13,903 bases of DNA from an uncultured Gammaproteobacteria bacterium (GTDB lineage Bacteria > Pseudomonadota > Gammaproteobacteria > Pseudomonadales > Pseudohongiellaceae), in contig CAIYIP010000298.1 of assembly GCA_903926285.1 (NCBI GenBank), positions 1 through 13,903 on the forward strand, read 5' to 3'. Both the position numbers and the translations under genes were made by a program. The first letter of the stretch is position 1. The number at the start of each line of letters is the position of its first letter. Positions 1 to 4,624 of this stretch are shown in pieces. The notes below the pieces were generated by a model, which had not been told where the DNA came from, did no database searches, and worked only from the letters and a program-made list of their open reading frames with translations.

Positions 1-63
1 CCTTACTTCAACGGCAAGCCGGGTGGTCGCTTCTTTACGGTCAAGATCGATAATGGCCAATAA
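1..63 (+). CDS. C-terminal fragment of an unidentified protein
   Basis: Frame 1 is open from the window edge and gives 20 residues ending ...GRFFTVKIDNGQ before TAA. The gene begins outside the window and the fragment is too short to place in a family. It lacks the terminal aromatic residue expected of a TonB-dependent receptor or other beta-barrel. After the TAA the same frame runs 19 further sense codons (two cysteines, an Ala/Pro-rich end) to a second TAA at 121-123. The true protein may therefore be longer in relatives, or this copy may have a premature stop. The other two frames give less protein-like sequence, but the assignment is tentative. Confidence 0.4.
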   Translation, partial: PYFNGKPGGRFFTVKIDNGQ

Positions 64-211
64 TACTGCGACGTGGGTGACGCGCAGGCGGTGTGTGCGC
101 CACCGGCCGCAGCAACACCCTAATCTCTGCTAGTCCAGCGCGATGCAGGTGCGAGACCAATACAATCCGCCCAACCACCACAATAAGACTCGTCAATAGC
201 AGGTGCCCAAT

Positions 212-985
212 ATGAAATTTGCACGAATCCTTACTCCAGCTCTTGCGCTCGCCGTTGCGATTGCTAGTGCCGTAGTGGCCCAACCCGAAGCACGACCAAT
301 CTATCCGGCCAGTTCCGACACCGTCAGTTATGCCGAACTCGACAAACTGCCCGACTGGCGCGGCATCTGGCAACCTAATATAGGTCGCATCGGCGGAGAC
401 GCTCCGTTGCTGCTTGGCGAATACAAGACACATTACGAAGCTGAGCGCGCCAAAGTGGCTGCCAACCCTTTTTACGAAATTCCCGAAGGCACTTCAAACT
501 GTAATACTGATGGCATGCCCACCATGATGACCATGCCCTACAGCCTCGAGTTTCTGTTCACGCCCGGCAAGATCGTGATCAACCAGGAAGCGCTGATGAT
601 GGTACGCCGCGTGTTTACCGATGGCCGCGAGCTGCCAACACCTGATGAGCTTGACCCCAATTACTACGGTTACTCGGTGGGCCGCTGGGAAGGCGATACG
701 CTCATAATCGACACCATCGGCACTAAGCCCGGCCAGCGGCTGGGCGAACCCGGCATCACCAATAGCGATGCCCTGACAATCAACGAACGCATTTATCTCG
801 ACCCCGAGAACAAAGACATCATGCATCTCGATTTCACGTTTGAAGATCCCAACGTTCTCGCGCAACCCTGGCATCGCACGCACACGTTCCGTCGTGATCG
901 TACCTGGGACATTCTTGAATATGTGTGTGATGAAAACGATCGGCATCCAGTTGATGCCCAAGGCCAGACACAGGCTGATTTCTGA
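212..985 (+). CDS. Secreted protein of unknown function, 257 aa
   Basis: This is a predicted exported protein. Residues 1-23 form a clear Sec signal peptide: basic MKFAR, a hydrophobic Ala/Leu core and cleavage after ..SAVVA before QPE. The mature part has WRGIW near residue 49, NCNTDGMP (Cys97), MPYSLEFLFTPG at 108-119, an RRVFTDGR segment at 132-139, GRWEGDTLIIDT at 157-168, and EYVCDENDR at 236-244 (Cys239). The two cysteines could form a disulfide. The TDGR and WEGDTLIIDT blocks are typical of a widespread family of hypothetical exported proteins, often near TonB-dependent receptor genes; I know no assigned function. The ATG at 212 is chosen over the in-frame GTG at 203 because AGGTG at 201-205 sits about 6 nt upstream of it and the signal peptide begins there. 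A strong terminator follows. Confidence 0.82.
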   Translation: MKFARILTPALALAVAIASAVVAQPEARPIYPASSDTVSYAELDKLPDWRGIWQPNIGRIGGDAPLLLGEYKTHYEAERAKVAANPFYEIPEGTSNCNTDGMPTMMTMPYSLEFLFTPGKIVINQEALMMVRRVFTDGRELPTPDELDPNYYGYSVGRWEGDTLIIDTIGTKPGQRLGEPGITNSDALTINERIYLDPENKDIMHLDFTFEDPNVLAQPWHRTHTFRRDRTWDILEYVCDENDRHPVDAQGQTQADF

Positions 986-1013
986 TCATCACTCGTCAAA
1001 GCACAACAATTCG

Positions 1014-1042
1014 CAGGCGCCTCAGGGCGCCTGTTTTGTTTT
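1014..1042 (+). terminator. Rho-independent terminator of the 257-aa gene
   Basis: An 8-bp perfect GC-rich stem (CAGGCGCC / GGCGCCTG) with a TCAG loop is followed by TTTTGTTTT. It lies 28 nt after the stop at 985 and separates that gene from ssrA. Confidence 0.88.
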
Positions 1043-1157
1043 AGTGGCCGGAATTTTTTCTGACATACTGCAGGCAATTCAAATTCTGCATAAAGCTCCG
1101 ATTGTTGCAATCGCCATGCGAGCATGCGAGCGACACTCACATCTCTGGATCGACTCC

Positions 1158-1189
1158 TTGAAATTCCTCTGAATGCCTCAATCTATGCT
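1158..1189 (+). promoter_or_regulatory. Possible ssrA promoter
   Basis: The stretch 1043-1248 holds no convincing gene and should contain the tmRNA promoter. TTGAAA (about 1159-1164) and TATGCT (1184-1189) resemble -35 and -10 boxes, but the spacing is about 19-20, longer than ideal. Initiation here would give a 5' precursor of roughly 50 nt, to be trimmed by RNase P. A second -10-like box, TACACT at 1237-1242, lies directly before the mature 5' end but has no good -35. Neither is certain. Confidence 0.27.
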
Positions 1190-1248
1190 GTGTACAAACA
1201 CCAGCAGCCATAACAGGTTTGATCAGTGTTACCATGTACACTCTTTTG

Positions 1249-1606
1249 GGGGGCGCTCTGGATTCGACGCCGGTTACAAAACCCGAGGGGCATGTCGAGA
1301 GGGTAGTAACTCTCGTAAATCAATTACTGCAACTTTTAGTTGCCAACGACGATAGCTACGCTCTAGCAGCCTAAGGGCCGCTAGCGATTGCCCCGGGATG
1401 CCTGTAAACCGGTGATTTGCAATTGTCATATAGAACAGGATCGCGAAGAAGGTACGCCTGGCGCCCAATCGCTAAACTAAGTCGGGCTCGCCTTTCACAC
1501 CCTGCCCGTTGGGCGGTGCAAGGCTAACTCAGTCAACGACGCTAAACATGTAGATCCAAGGGCAGAGGACTGGCGGACGGGGGTTCAAATCCCCCCGCCT
1601 CCACCA
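1249..1606 (+). ncRNA. ssrA: tmRNA (transfer-messenger RNA)
   Basis: This is the one-piece tmRNA that rescues stalled ribosomes with SmpB. Its tRNA-like part accepts alanine, and its mRNA part encodes a degradation tag. The 5' end GGGGGCG (1249-1255) pairs with CGCCTCC (1596-1602) as the 7-bp acceptor stem, with one G-U. It is followed by the hallmark CTCTGGATTCGACG at the 5' end. The T arm is GGGGG-TTCAAAT-CCCCC near 1579-1595, and the discriminator plus encoded CCA ends at 1606. The tag frame lies at 1342-1374. The 3' half has the familiar CTAAACATGTAGA element at about 1542-1554. Length (358 nt) is normal. The gene is followed by a strong terminator and borders an island, consistent with ssrA being a common target of tyrosine-recombinase integration. 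The smpB gene is not in this window. Confidence 0.96.
1342..1374 (+). other. tmRNA tag-peptide reading frame (ANDDSYALAA)
   Basis: Resume codon GCC at 1342, then AAC GAC GAT AGC TAC GCT CTA GCA GCC and TAA at 1372-1374. The tag ends in the ALAA degron recognised by ClpXP-type proteases and closely resembles the enterobacterial ANDENYALAA. The TTTTAGTT before it matches the conserved A/U-rich TAGT-type element that sets the resume codon. Confidence 0.95.
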
Positions 1607-1613
1607 ATACCTT

Positions 1614-1645
1614 AAAAGCCAACCCTAACCGGTTGGCTTTTTTTT
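1614..1645 (+). terminator. ssrA terminator
   Basis: An 11-bp stem (AAAAGCCAACC / GGTTGGCTTTT) with loop CTAACC runs into a stretch of eight or nine T. It lies 7 nt after the tmRNA CCA end. The last codons of the convergent minus-strand ORF (stop at 1625-1627) lie inside it. A related terminator recurs at 3447-3480. Confidence 0.93.
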
Positions 1646-1909
1646 GCCTACTACCGCGTGTTTGCGCGGGATGCGCACCGGCGTCTCGGATTGAGGGTCT
1701 GTTTGTGCTGTGGCTGGAGGCGGTTCCGGCGCGATGCCCGGCACACTGTTCGCCAATTCCCACTGCAAAATGGATTCCATCGAGAAGCGCAGGTTTCCGA
1801 CCAGCATCAAATGTGGGAAGCGTTTGCGCTCACGTTCGGCGCAATCTCGAAATAGATAGATTGGCAACCCAGTGGCGGCGACGACTTCCTTGGCGCTGAC
1901 GTAGTGCAC
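1625..1909 (-). CDS. Small helix-turn-helix-like protein (island)
   Basis: This 94-residue ORF starts with GTG, 7 nt after the stop of the upstream HTH gene, so the two are probably co-transcribed. The first 55 residues (HYVSAKEVVAATGLP, then a basic RERKRFPH segment and FSMESILQWE) look like a compact excisionase/AlpA-type DNA-binding fold as found on mobile elements. After residue 55 the chain is Pro/Thr-rich and low in complexity, and its final residues GKKKPTG are encoded by the tmRNA terminator. The C-terminus is therefore probably not original: the gene may have been trimmed or extended when the island joined ssrA. No strong Shine-Dalgarno precedes the GTG. Function is inferred only from fold-like sequence and context. 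Confidence 0.5.
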   Translation of the reverse strand: MHYVSAKEVVAATGLPIYLFRDCAERERKRFPHLMLVGNLRFSMESILQWELANSVPGIAPEPPPATAQTDPQSETPVRIPRKHAVVGKKKPTG

Positions 1910-1916
1910 TGCCGGA

Positions 1917-2183
1917 TCAGGCGTACTGCTCGGCGGGGGCTGCTGAGCCCTTCGGTGGGTGCGTCACGATGCGGGGAACGCGTTCGCGGTCGCCAAGAAT
2001 TGTCTGCCAGTGCTGTGCGCTCTGCTGTTCAAAGTCGAAAACGTCTGCCTCGTGGTAACGGACGTGATGAAAAAGTTTGTGCCACGTCGGGCCAACTTTG
2101 TCCTGCAGCCAGCGCCGCATTGTTTTCAGGCTGACTTTCCATCGGGCTGCCACTTGCTGCTCAGTCATCACGGGGTAGTGCAT
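1917..2183 (-). CDS. Small MerR/AlpA-like helix-turn-helix protein
   Basis: This 88-residue protein begins MHYPVMTEQQVAARW. The segment MTEQQVAARWKVSLKTMRRW at about residues 6-25 is a typical helix-turn-helix of the kind that opens excisionase and small MerR-like regulators, and a beta-wing-like HVRYHEADVFDFE follows. It is probably a DNA-binding control or excisionase protein of a mobile element. The start at 2183 is preferred over the upstream in-frame start at 2237 because GGAG lies 6 nt before it. It follows the GNAT toxin gene by 64 nt and leads directly into the second HTH ORF, so all four island genes could share one transcript. No integrase partner is visible in the window. Confidence 0.62.
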   Translation of the reverse strand: MHYPVMTEQQVAARWKVSLKTMRRWLQDKVGPTWHKLFHHVRYHEADVFDFEQQSAQHWQTILGDRERVPRIVTHPPKGSAAPAEQYA

Positions 2184-2247
2184 TTTCGTCTCCACGGCAA
2201 ATGTCACCATGACAACGCTGTTCGCCGAAGAAGCCAAGCGCGGGCGC

Positions 2248-2742
2248 TCATGGCTTGCTGGTATTCAATCTCAGCATCAGCGTCATCGGATGCAACGGCG
2301 ACGACTGAAAACCATAGTGTTCGTAGAACTCCTTGGCTCGGTCGTGAAGCGCATGTACCAGCAACGCTCGGACACCGGCGTTCTGAGAAACCACCACCGC
2401 CCGGTTGACGGCGTCTTGCAGGAGGGATGCGCCAAGCTTGATACCCTGTGCTCGATGATCAACCGCCAGCCGAGCCAGCACCATCACCGGAACTGGATCA
2501 GGCATATTCCTGCGCACCGAGCTGGTTGCCATCTGGTGCGAGACAGCGCCTGCAGCCAAGGCGTAGTAGGCGTAAACACGGCTGTCCTGATCCGTCACTA
2601 CAAACGTGCGGCTGGCACCGCTCATTTGGTTGGTCATTGCGCGGCGCTTGAGCCACTCGTCGAGAACGGCCTCGCCGCACTCAAATTCATCCAAAATGTG
2701 GGTGGCCGCGAGCGGCTGAGGTGCGTTGAGTTGCAAGCTCAT
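2248..2742 (-). CDS. GNAT-family acetyltransferase toxin (TacT/AtaT-like)
   Basis: This 164-residue GCN5-related N-acetyltransferase is of the toxin class that acetylates the amino group of aminoacyl-tRNAs and blocks translation. The N-terminus (LDEFECGEAVLDEWLKRRA, about residues 17-35) is the conserved opening of this class. The acetyl-CoA motif is RAQGIKLGASLL at 97-108, following VMVLARLAV. AKEFYEHYGF near 136-145 places a tyrosine at 140, matching the catalytic tyrosine I recall for TacT. The ATG at 2742 is chosen over an upstream one at 2760 because it overlaps the antitoxin stop as ATGA, the usual coupling in these operons. Length and key motifs appear intact, so the toxin is probably functional. 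Confidence 0.9.
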   Translation of the reverse strand: MSLQLNAPQPLAATHILDEFECGEAVLDEWLKRRAMTNQMSGASRTFVVTDQDSRVYAYYALAAGAVSHQMATSSVRRNMPDPVPVMVLARLAVDHRAQGIKLGASLLQDAVNRAVVVSQNAGVRALLVHALHDRAKEFYEHYGFQSSPLHPMTLMLRLNTSKP

Positions 2743-3011
2743 GCCTTGACTGTGGCCCAAGGAGCCGCCACGGCCATGAGGCGCTCAAGCCCTGGATTGT
2801 GGCTGGGCGGGGCGTCGAGCATTGCCGTGAACTGCTGGAACTTGTCGGCATTCAGACTGAAGAACACTTGGTCAAGTACTACCGCCTGCGCTTTGTCGCA
2901 GGCGGCCTCGAGCATGAAGTCCGAACGGTTCTTGCCCAGCAAAGTTGCAGCGTGATCAATCAAGTCTCGCTGCGCGGGCAGTGCCCGTAGATTAATGGCG
3001 GCGTCGCGCAT
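2739..3011 (-). CDS. DUF1778 antitoxin (TacA-like)
   Basis: This is a 90-residue ribbon-helix-helix antitoxin. The N-terminal part, MRDAAINLRALPAQRDLIDHAA followed by LLGKNRSDFMLEAAC, is the DNA-binding domain (about residues 4-40). The C-terminal FFSLNADKFQQFTAMLDAPP is the segment that in this family wraps the GNAT toxin. The gene ends by a 4-base ATGA overlap with the toxin start. The ATG at 3011 has AAAGGAG at 3018-3024, 6 nt upstream, and is preferred over the upstream in-frame start at 3047. The family represses its own promoter, and the two ATACAC repeats just upstream are candidate operators. Confidence 0.9.
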   Translation of the reverse strand: MRDAAINLRALPAQRDLIDHAATLLGKNRSDFMLEAACDKAQAVVLDQVFFSLNADKFQQFTAMLDAPPSHNPGLERLMAVAAPWATVKA

Positions 3012-3030
3012 GGTTTTCTCCTTTGAGCGC

Positions 3031-3078
3031 ATACACAATAGATACACGAAGAATAGCCGAGCGTGTAGCTGTTGTCAA
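3031..3078 (-). promoter_or_regulatory. Promoter and candidate operator of the DUF1778-GNAT operon
   Basis: On the minus strand TTGACA (3073-3078), a 17-nt spacer and TATTCT (3050-3055) form a near-consensus sigma-70 promoter. Downstream, on the plus strand, ATACAC occurs at 3031-3036 and 3042-3047, spaced 11 bp or one helical turn. This suits binding of a ribbon-helix-helix antitoxin over the transcription start. Confidence 0.7.
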
Positions 3079-3164
3079 TACGCGCCACGCCTTGTTCGGC
3101 AAGCTGGGTTGTCGGCTGGCTACCAGTCGCAGCATCGAACTAAGCGAGATTGGCGGTCATCCCA

Positions 3165-3186
3165 ATTTGGCGAATGCCCGCCAAAT
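3165..3186. repeat. Perfect 8-bp inverted repeat inside a larger palindrome
   Basis: ATTTGGCG (3165-3172) and CGCCAAAT (3179-3186) flank AATGCC. A second, outer pair, CCCAATTT (3161-3168) and AAATTGGG (3202-3209), overlaps it, so two alternative hairpins can form. It could be a recombinase or regulator site at the island edge; no protein is known to bind it. Confidence 0.55.
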
Positions 3187-3243
3187 CGGCCGAATGATCT
3201 AAAATTGGGACTGTAGGCTTGCGGACGGACTCTGGCGAAGAAC

Positions 3244-3263
3244 GCGGACGCGGGTTCAATTCC
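3244..3263 (+). repeat. Degenerate tmRNA T-arm copy (candidate att remnant)
   Basis: The 20 bases starting GCGGACGCGGGTTCAA match the ssrA segment 1573-1592 at 18 of 20 positions, in the same orientation. The acceptor strand and CCA do not follow, so it is not a working tmRNA. It is consistent with an attachment-site remnant from another ssrA-targeting element. Confidence 0.5.
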
Positions 3264-3430
3264 GCATACGGGAATCGAACTGGCGTCCTGGGTGATGCGC
3301 TTGGCTGGTGCCGTGGGCTGGGCAGAACTGGTAGGATTGCCAGCAACAGGGGCCGGATTCCGCACCGTTCCGCAGGAGTTCGCAGCTGTCGTAAGGCGCT
3401 GAGTTACATAGGTTTGGCGCAGGGTTCCAC

Positions 3431-3490
3431 CCCACCACCAATACTGAAGCCCCAACTGTTATCAGTTGGGGCTTTTTTTTGCCTGTTTGC
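3431..3490 (+). repeat. Right-hand copy of the ssrA 3' flank and terminator (candidate attR)
   Basis: CCACCACCAATAC, an AAGCC...AAC / GTTGG...GCTT stem, eight T and GCCT appear in the same order as at 1597-1649. Just beyond, GTTTGCGC (3484-3491) also occurs after the ssrA terminator, displaced there by about 10 extra bases. Such colinear similarity across 60 bp suggests a diverged duplicate of the ssrA 3' boundary, as integration at tmRNA genes creates. Confidence 0.5.
3447..3480 (+). terminator. Second, tmRNA-like rho-independent terminator
   Basis: A 12-bp stem (AAGCCCCAACTG / CAGTTGGGGCTT) with loop TTAT runs into eight T. No intact gene ends in front of it. It is most likely the terminator of the displaced ssrA 3' end. 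Confidence 0.85.
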
Positions 3491-3626
3491 GCCGGTTCCC
3501 GTGTTTTGTGACCGCAATTGCGGTAGCGGATCGAGCCAAGGCGCGCACATCATGACCGGCATCGGGGGCTTGGCGGGGCGTTTCCAATCCTATCCCCTTG
3601 CTGGCGCCAACAATCAATACACGCAT
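3462..3626 (-). pseudogene. Truncated NAD(P)-binding (SDR-like) gene, 5' fragment
   Basis: Reading from ATG at 3626, the first 39 residues are the start of a short-chain dehydrogenase/NmrA-type Rossmann protein. They show a beta strand (MRVLIVG), the nucleotide loop GASKGIG, a helix, and a second strand with an arginine pair (HDVRALARSA) typical of NADP-preferring enzymes. AAAGG lies 6 nt before the ATG, so the 5' end looks native. After about residue 40 the sequence becomes TKHGNRRKQAKKSPN, encoded by the tmRNA-like terminator and its flank, and stops at 3462. The remainder of the enzyme (usually 200 or more residues) is missing. The gene was evidently cut where the island or attachment-site sequence joins, so no active enzyme is expected. 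Confidence 0.75.
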
Positions 3627-3822
3627 GATGGGCCTTTTATCTCAGAGTCAATGCCACCCACCCTCCTACAACCTGGGAAGCGATGTAGCAGTCGATTGCG
3701 GCGATCGACAGGCTCACCCTTACCGGGAAGCGGCTGTCGACCAATGGTTGGGCGCCAGATGACGCGCTCCGACTCTGCTTCTGCACTCGTTTAAATATTA
3801 CAGAATCGCGACAATACAAATC
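3627..3822. other. Intergenic, no supported gene
   Basis: This stretch lies between the SDR fragment and the convergent end of the PAS gene. It should hold the former promoter of the SDR gene on the minus strand (a TTGACT lies at about 3648-3653). I see no coding sequence, RNA gene or strong repeat in it. Confidence 0.4.
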
Positions 3823-4221
3823 TTAGATGACCGATCCCTCACGCTGGATAGCAACCCAAGCGGAAATTTTCTTGCCAACTTTGATAGGCAGCACACGCCA
3901 ATACATGATGAAGGGTGTGCCATCCTTCTTATAGTTAATCGCCTTGCCTTCAAATTTTCCGCCCGACTTCAATGCTGCGGAAAGCCTCGCTATGACCTTA
4001 GGATCTGTTCCCGTGCCTTGAAGAATCCGAGGCGACTTGCCGATTATTTCGGATGGGTCGTGGCCAGTTAGTTTTTTGAACGACTTGTTGGCGTAGATAA
4101 TCTTGCCTTCGGTCGATGCATCCGTGATCAACACAGAGTCGAAACTGTTCTCTGCCAAAACCTGGAGCAAGGCCAACCCGCCAGCAGATCCATTCATCAG
4201 TTTCTCAAACGTCGCGGACAT
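3823..4221 (-). CDS. Stand-alone LOV-like PAS domain protein lacking the flavin cysteine
   Basis: This 132-residue protein is almost entirely one PAS domain: NSFDSVLITDAS, IIYANKSFKKLTGHDPSEIIGKSPRILQGTGTDP, then a helix, INYKKDGTPFIMYWRVLPI and a final strand AWVAIQREG. The ANxxFxxLTG...GK..R.LQG pattern is that of LOV-type PAS domains. The position of the photoactive cysteine (consensus NCRFLQ) reads SPRILQ, so a flavin-cysteinyl adduct cannot form. It could still bind flavin or another ligand, or act by protein contacts. No kinase, GGDEF or HTH domain is attached. The ATG at 4221 is preferred to an in-frame GTG at 4251, though only a weak GGGAA precedes it. A -35/-10 pair lies upstream. 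Confidence 0.8.
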   Translation of the reverse strand: MSATFEKLMNGSAGGLALLQVLAENSFDSVLITDASTEGKIIYANKSFKKLTGHDPSEIIGKSPRILQGTGTDPKVIARLSAALKSGGKFEGKAINYKKDGTPFIMYWRVLPIKVGKKISAWVAIQREGSVI

Positions 4222-4301
4222 TTTAGTTTCCCATTGGTTAGAAAGCGTCACCGGCGACCTGACCGTTATGAGACACGGCGACCGGCATTTTTACTCTGAG
4301 C

Positions 4302-4354
4302 AAAGTAGAGCCTACTTACGCAAGAAACAACATAATGGATCAGTTGACTGATCC
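4302..4354 (-). promoter_or_regulatory. Candidate PAS-gene promoter with upstream palindrome
   Basis: On the minus strand TTGTTT (4325-4330), 17 nt, TACTTT (4302-4307) resemble sigma-70 boxes. Just upstream of the -35 lies a 7-bp inverted repeat GGATCAG-TTGA-CTGATCC (4337-4354), a plausible activator or repressor site. Prediction only. Confidence 0.4.
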
Positions 4355-4456
4355 CGGTCGAGTAGGCCGGAGAGATTTCACCTCCAGCATCACTTCCCGC
4401 TGCTCCGCCCCCATCGCCGGCAGCCCAAGGAGTCGGATAGATCGAGTGGCGTGAGA

Positions 4457-4585
4457 TCACGCCCGCGCGAACGGGCGAGGCTCCGCCGAGCACTGGGTAC
4501 AAGACGCGCAAAACCCGCGTGCGCTGTCTGATGAAAAATCCACACATTTAGTTTGGCCGTGATGCTGCCCAAGTTCTCGTGCCAT
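4457..4585 (-). CDS. Small cysteine-rich ORF in repeat copy A (42 aa)
   Basis: The ORF begins MARELGQHHGQTKCVDF with AAGGGGAGG 7 nt upstream, an excellent Shine-Dalgarno, and contains CASCTQC, a CxxCxxC pattern (Cys26, 29, 32). Residues 4-23 align without gaps to the ORF at 8997-9119: 12 of 20 residues agree (E-L....G-Q-T-K.V-D-F..D.A-R), and four of those (E, V, D, A) use different synonymous codons. It starts 39 nt after the Fic stop on the same strand and could be co-transcribed. I do not recognise the family. It may be a real small protein, or the expressed remnant of a mobile repeat. GC-rich codons and the short length keep confidence moderate. Confidence 0.45.
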   Translation of the reverse strand: MARELGQHHGQTKCVDFSSDSARGFCASCTQCSAEPRPFARA

Positions 4586-4616
4586 CTTGTCGCCTCCCCT
4601 TAACATCAGCCATAAA
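4518..4616 (-). repeat. Dispersed repeat copy A
   Basis: This is about 99 bp, alignable with 9054-9155 in the same orientation. Best shared blocks on the plus strand are TTTAGTTTGGCCG (4547-4559) and TCCCCTTAACATC (4595-4607), with TTGTCGCC between them and the start codon. The two copies bracket 4.5 kb containing the Fic, DUF5916 and SnoaL genes. No terminal inverted repeats or target duplication were seen. Confidence 0.7.
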
Positions 4617-4624
4617 GCCCTTTC

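Larger units (their letters stand above)
3085..3446. other. Gene-poor island boundary with tmRNA-3'-end-like remnants
   Basis: No convincing gene is seen on either strand. The stretch holds nested inverted repeats (3161-3209) and a 20-base segment at 3244-3263 that matches the tmRNA T-arm region 1573-1592 at 18 positions. It also holds an oppositely oriented T-arm-like segment at 3271-3280, and a CCACCACCAATAC end at 3431-3443 resembling the tmRNA CCA end and its flank (CCACCAATAC at 1601-1610). It is best read as decayed attachment-site DNA from insertion at ssrA. Short ORFs here encode GIEPAS-like peptides, which are antisense readings of tRNA/tmRNA 3' ends. Confidence 0.5.

Noticed and set aside
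1542..1763. Minus-strand ORF with a GGFEPPSASPLPLD-type peptide
   Set aside because: It is the antisense reading of the tmRNA 3' end (the GFEPPS-like motif comes from the T arm) and is a well-known kind of false gene.
3340..3443. A tRNA gene ending in CCACCACCA
   Set aside because: No cloverleaf can be built: no D arm, anticodon stem or matching acceptor strand upstream.
3120..3455. Minus-strand ORFs across the island boundary, including a GIEPAS peptide
   Set aside because: The motif arises from antisense T-arm-like sequence; the rest is low-complexity with no family likeness and no ribosome site.
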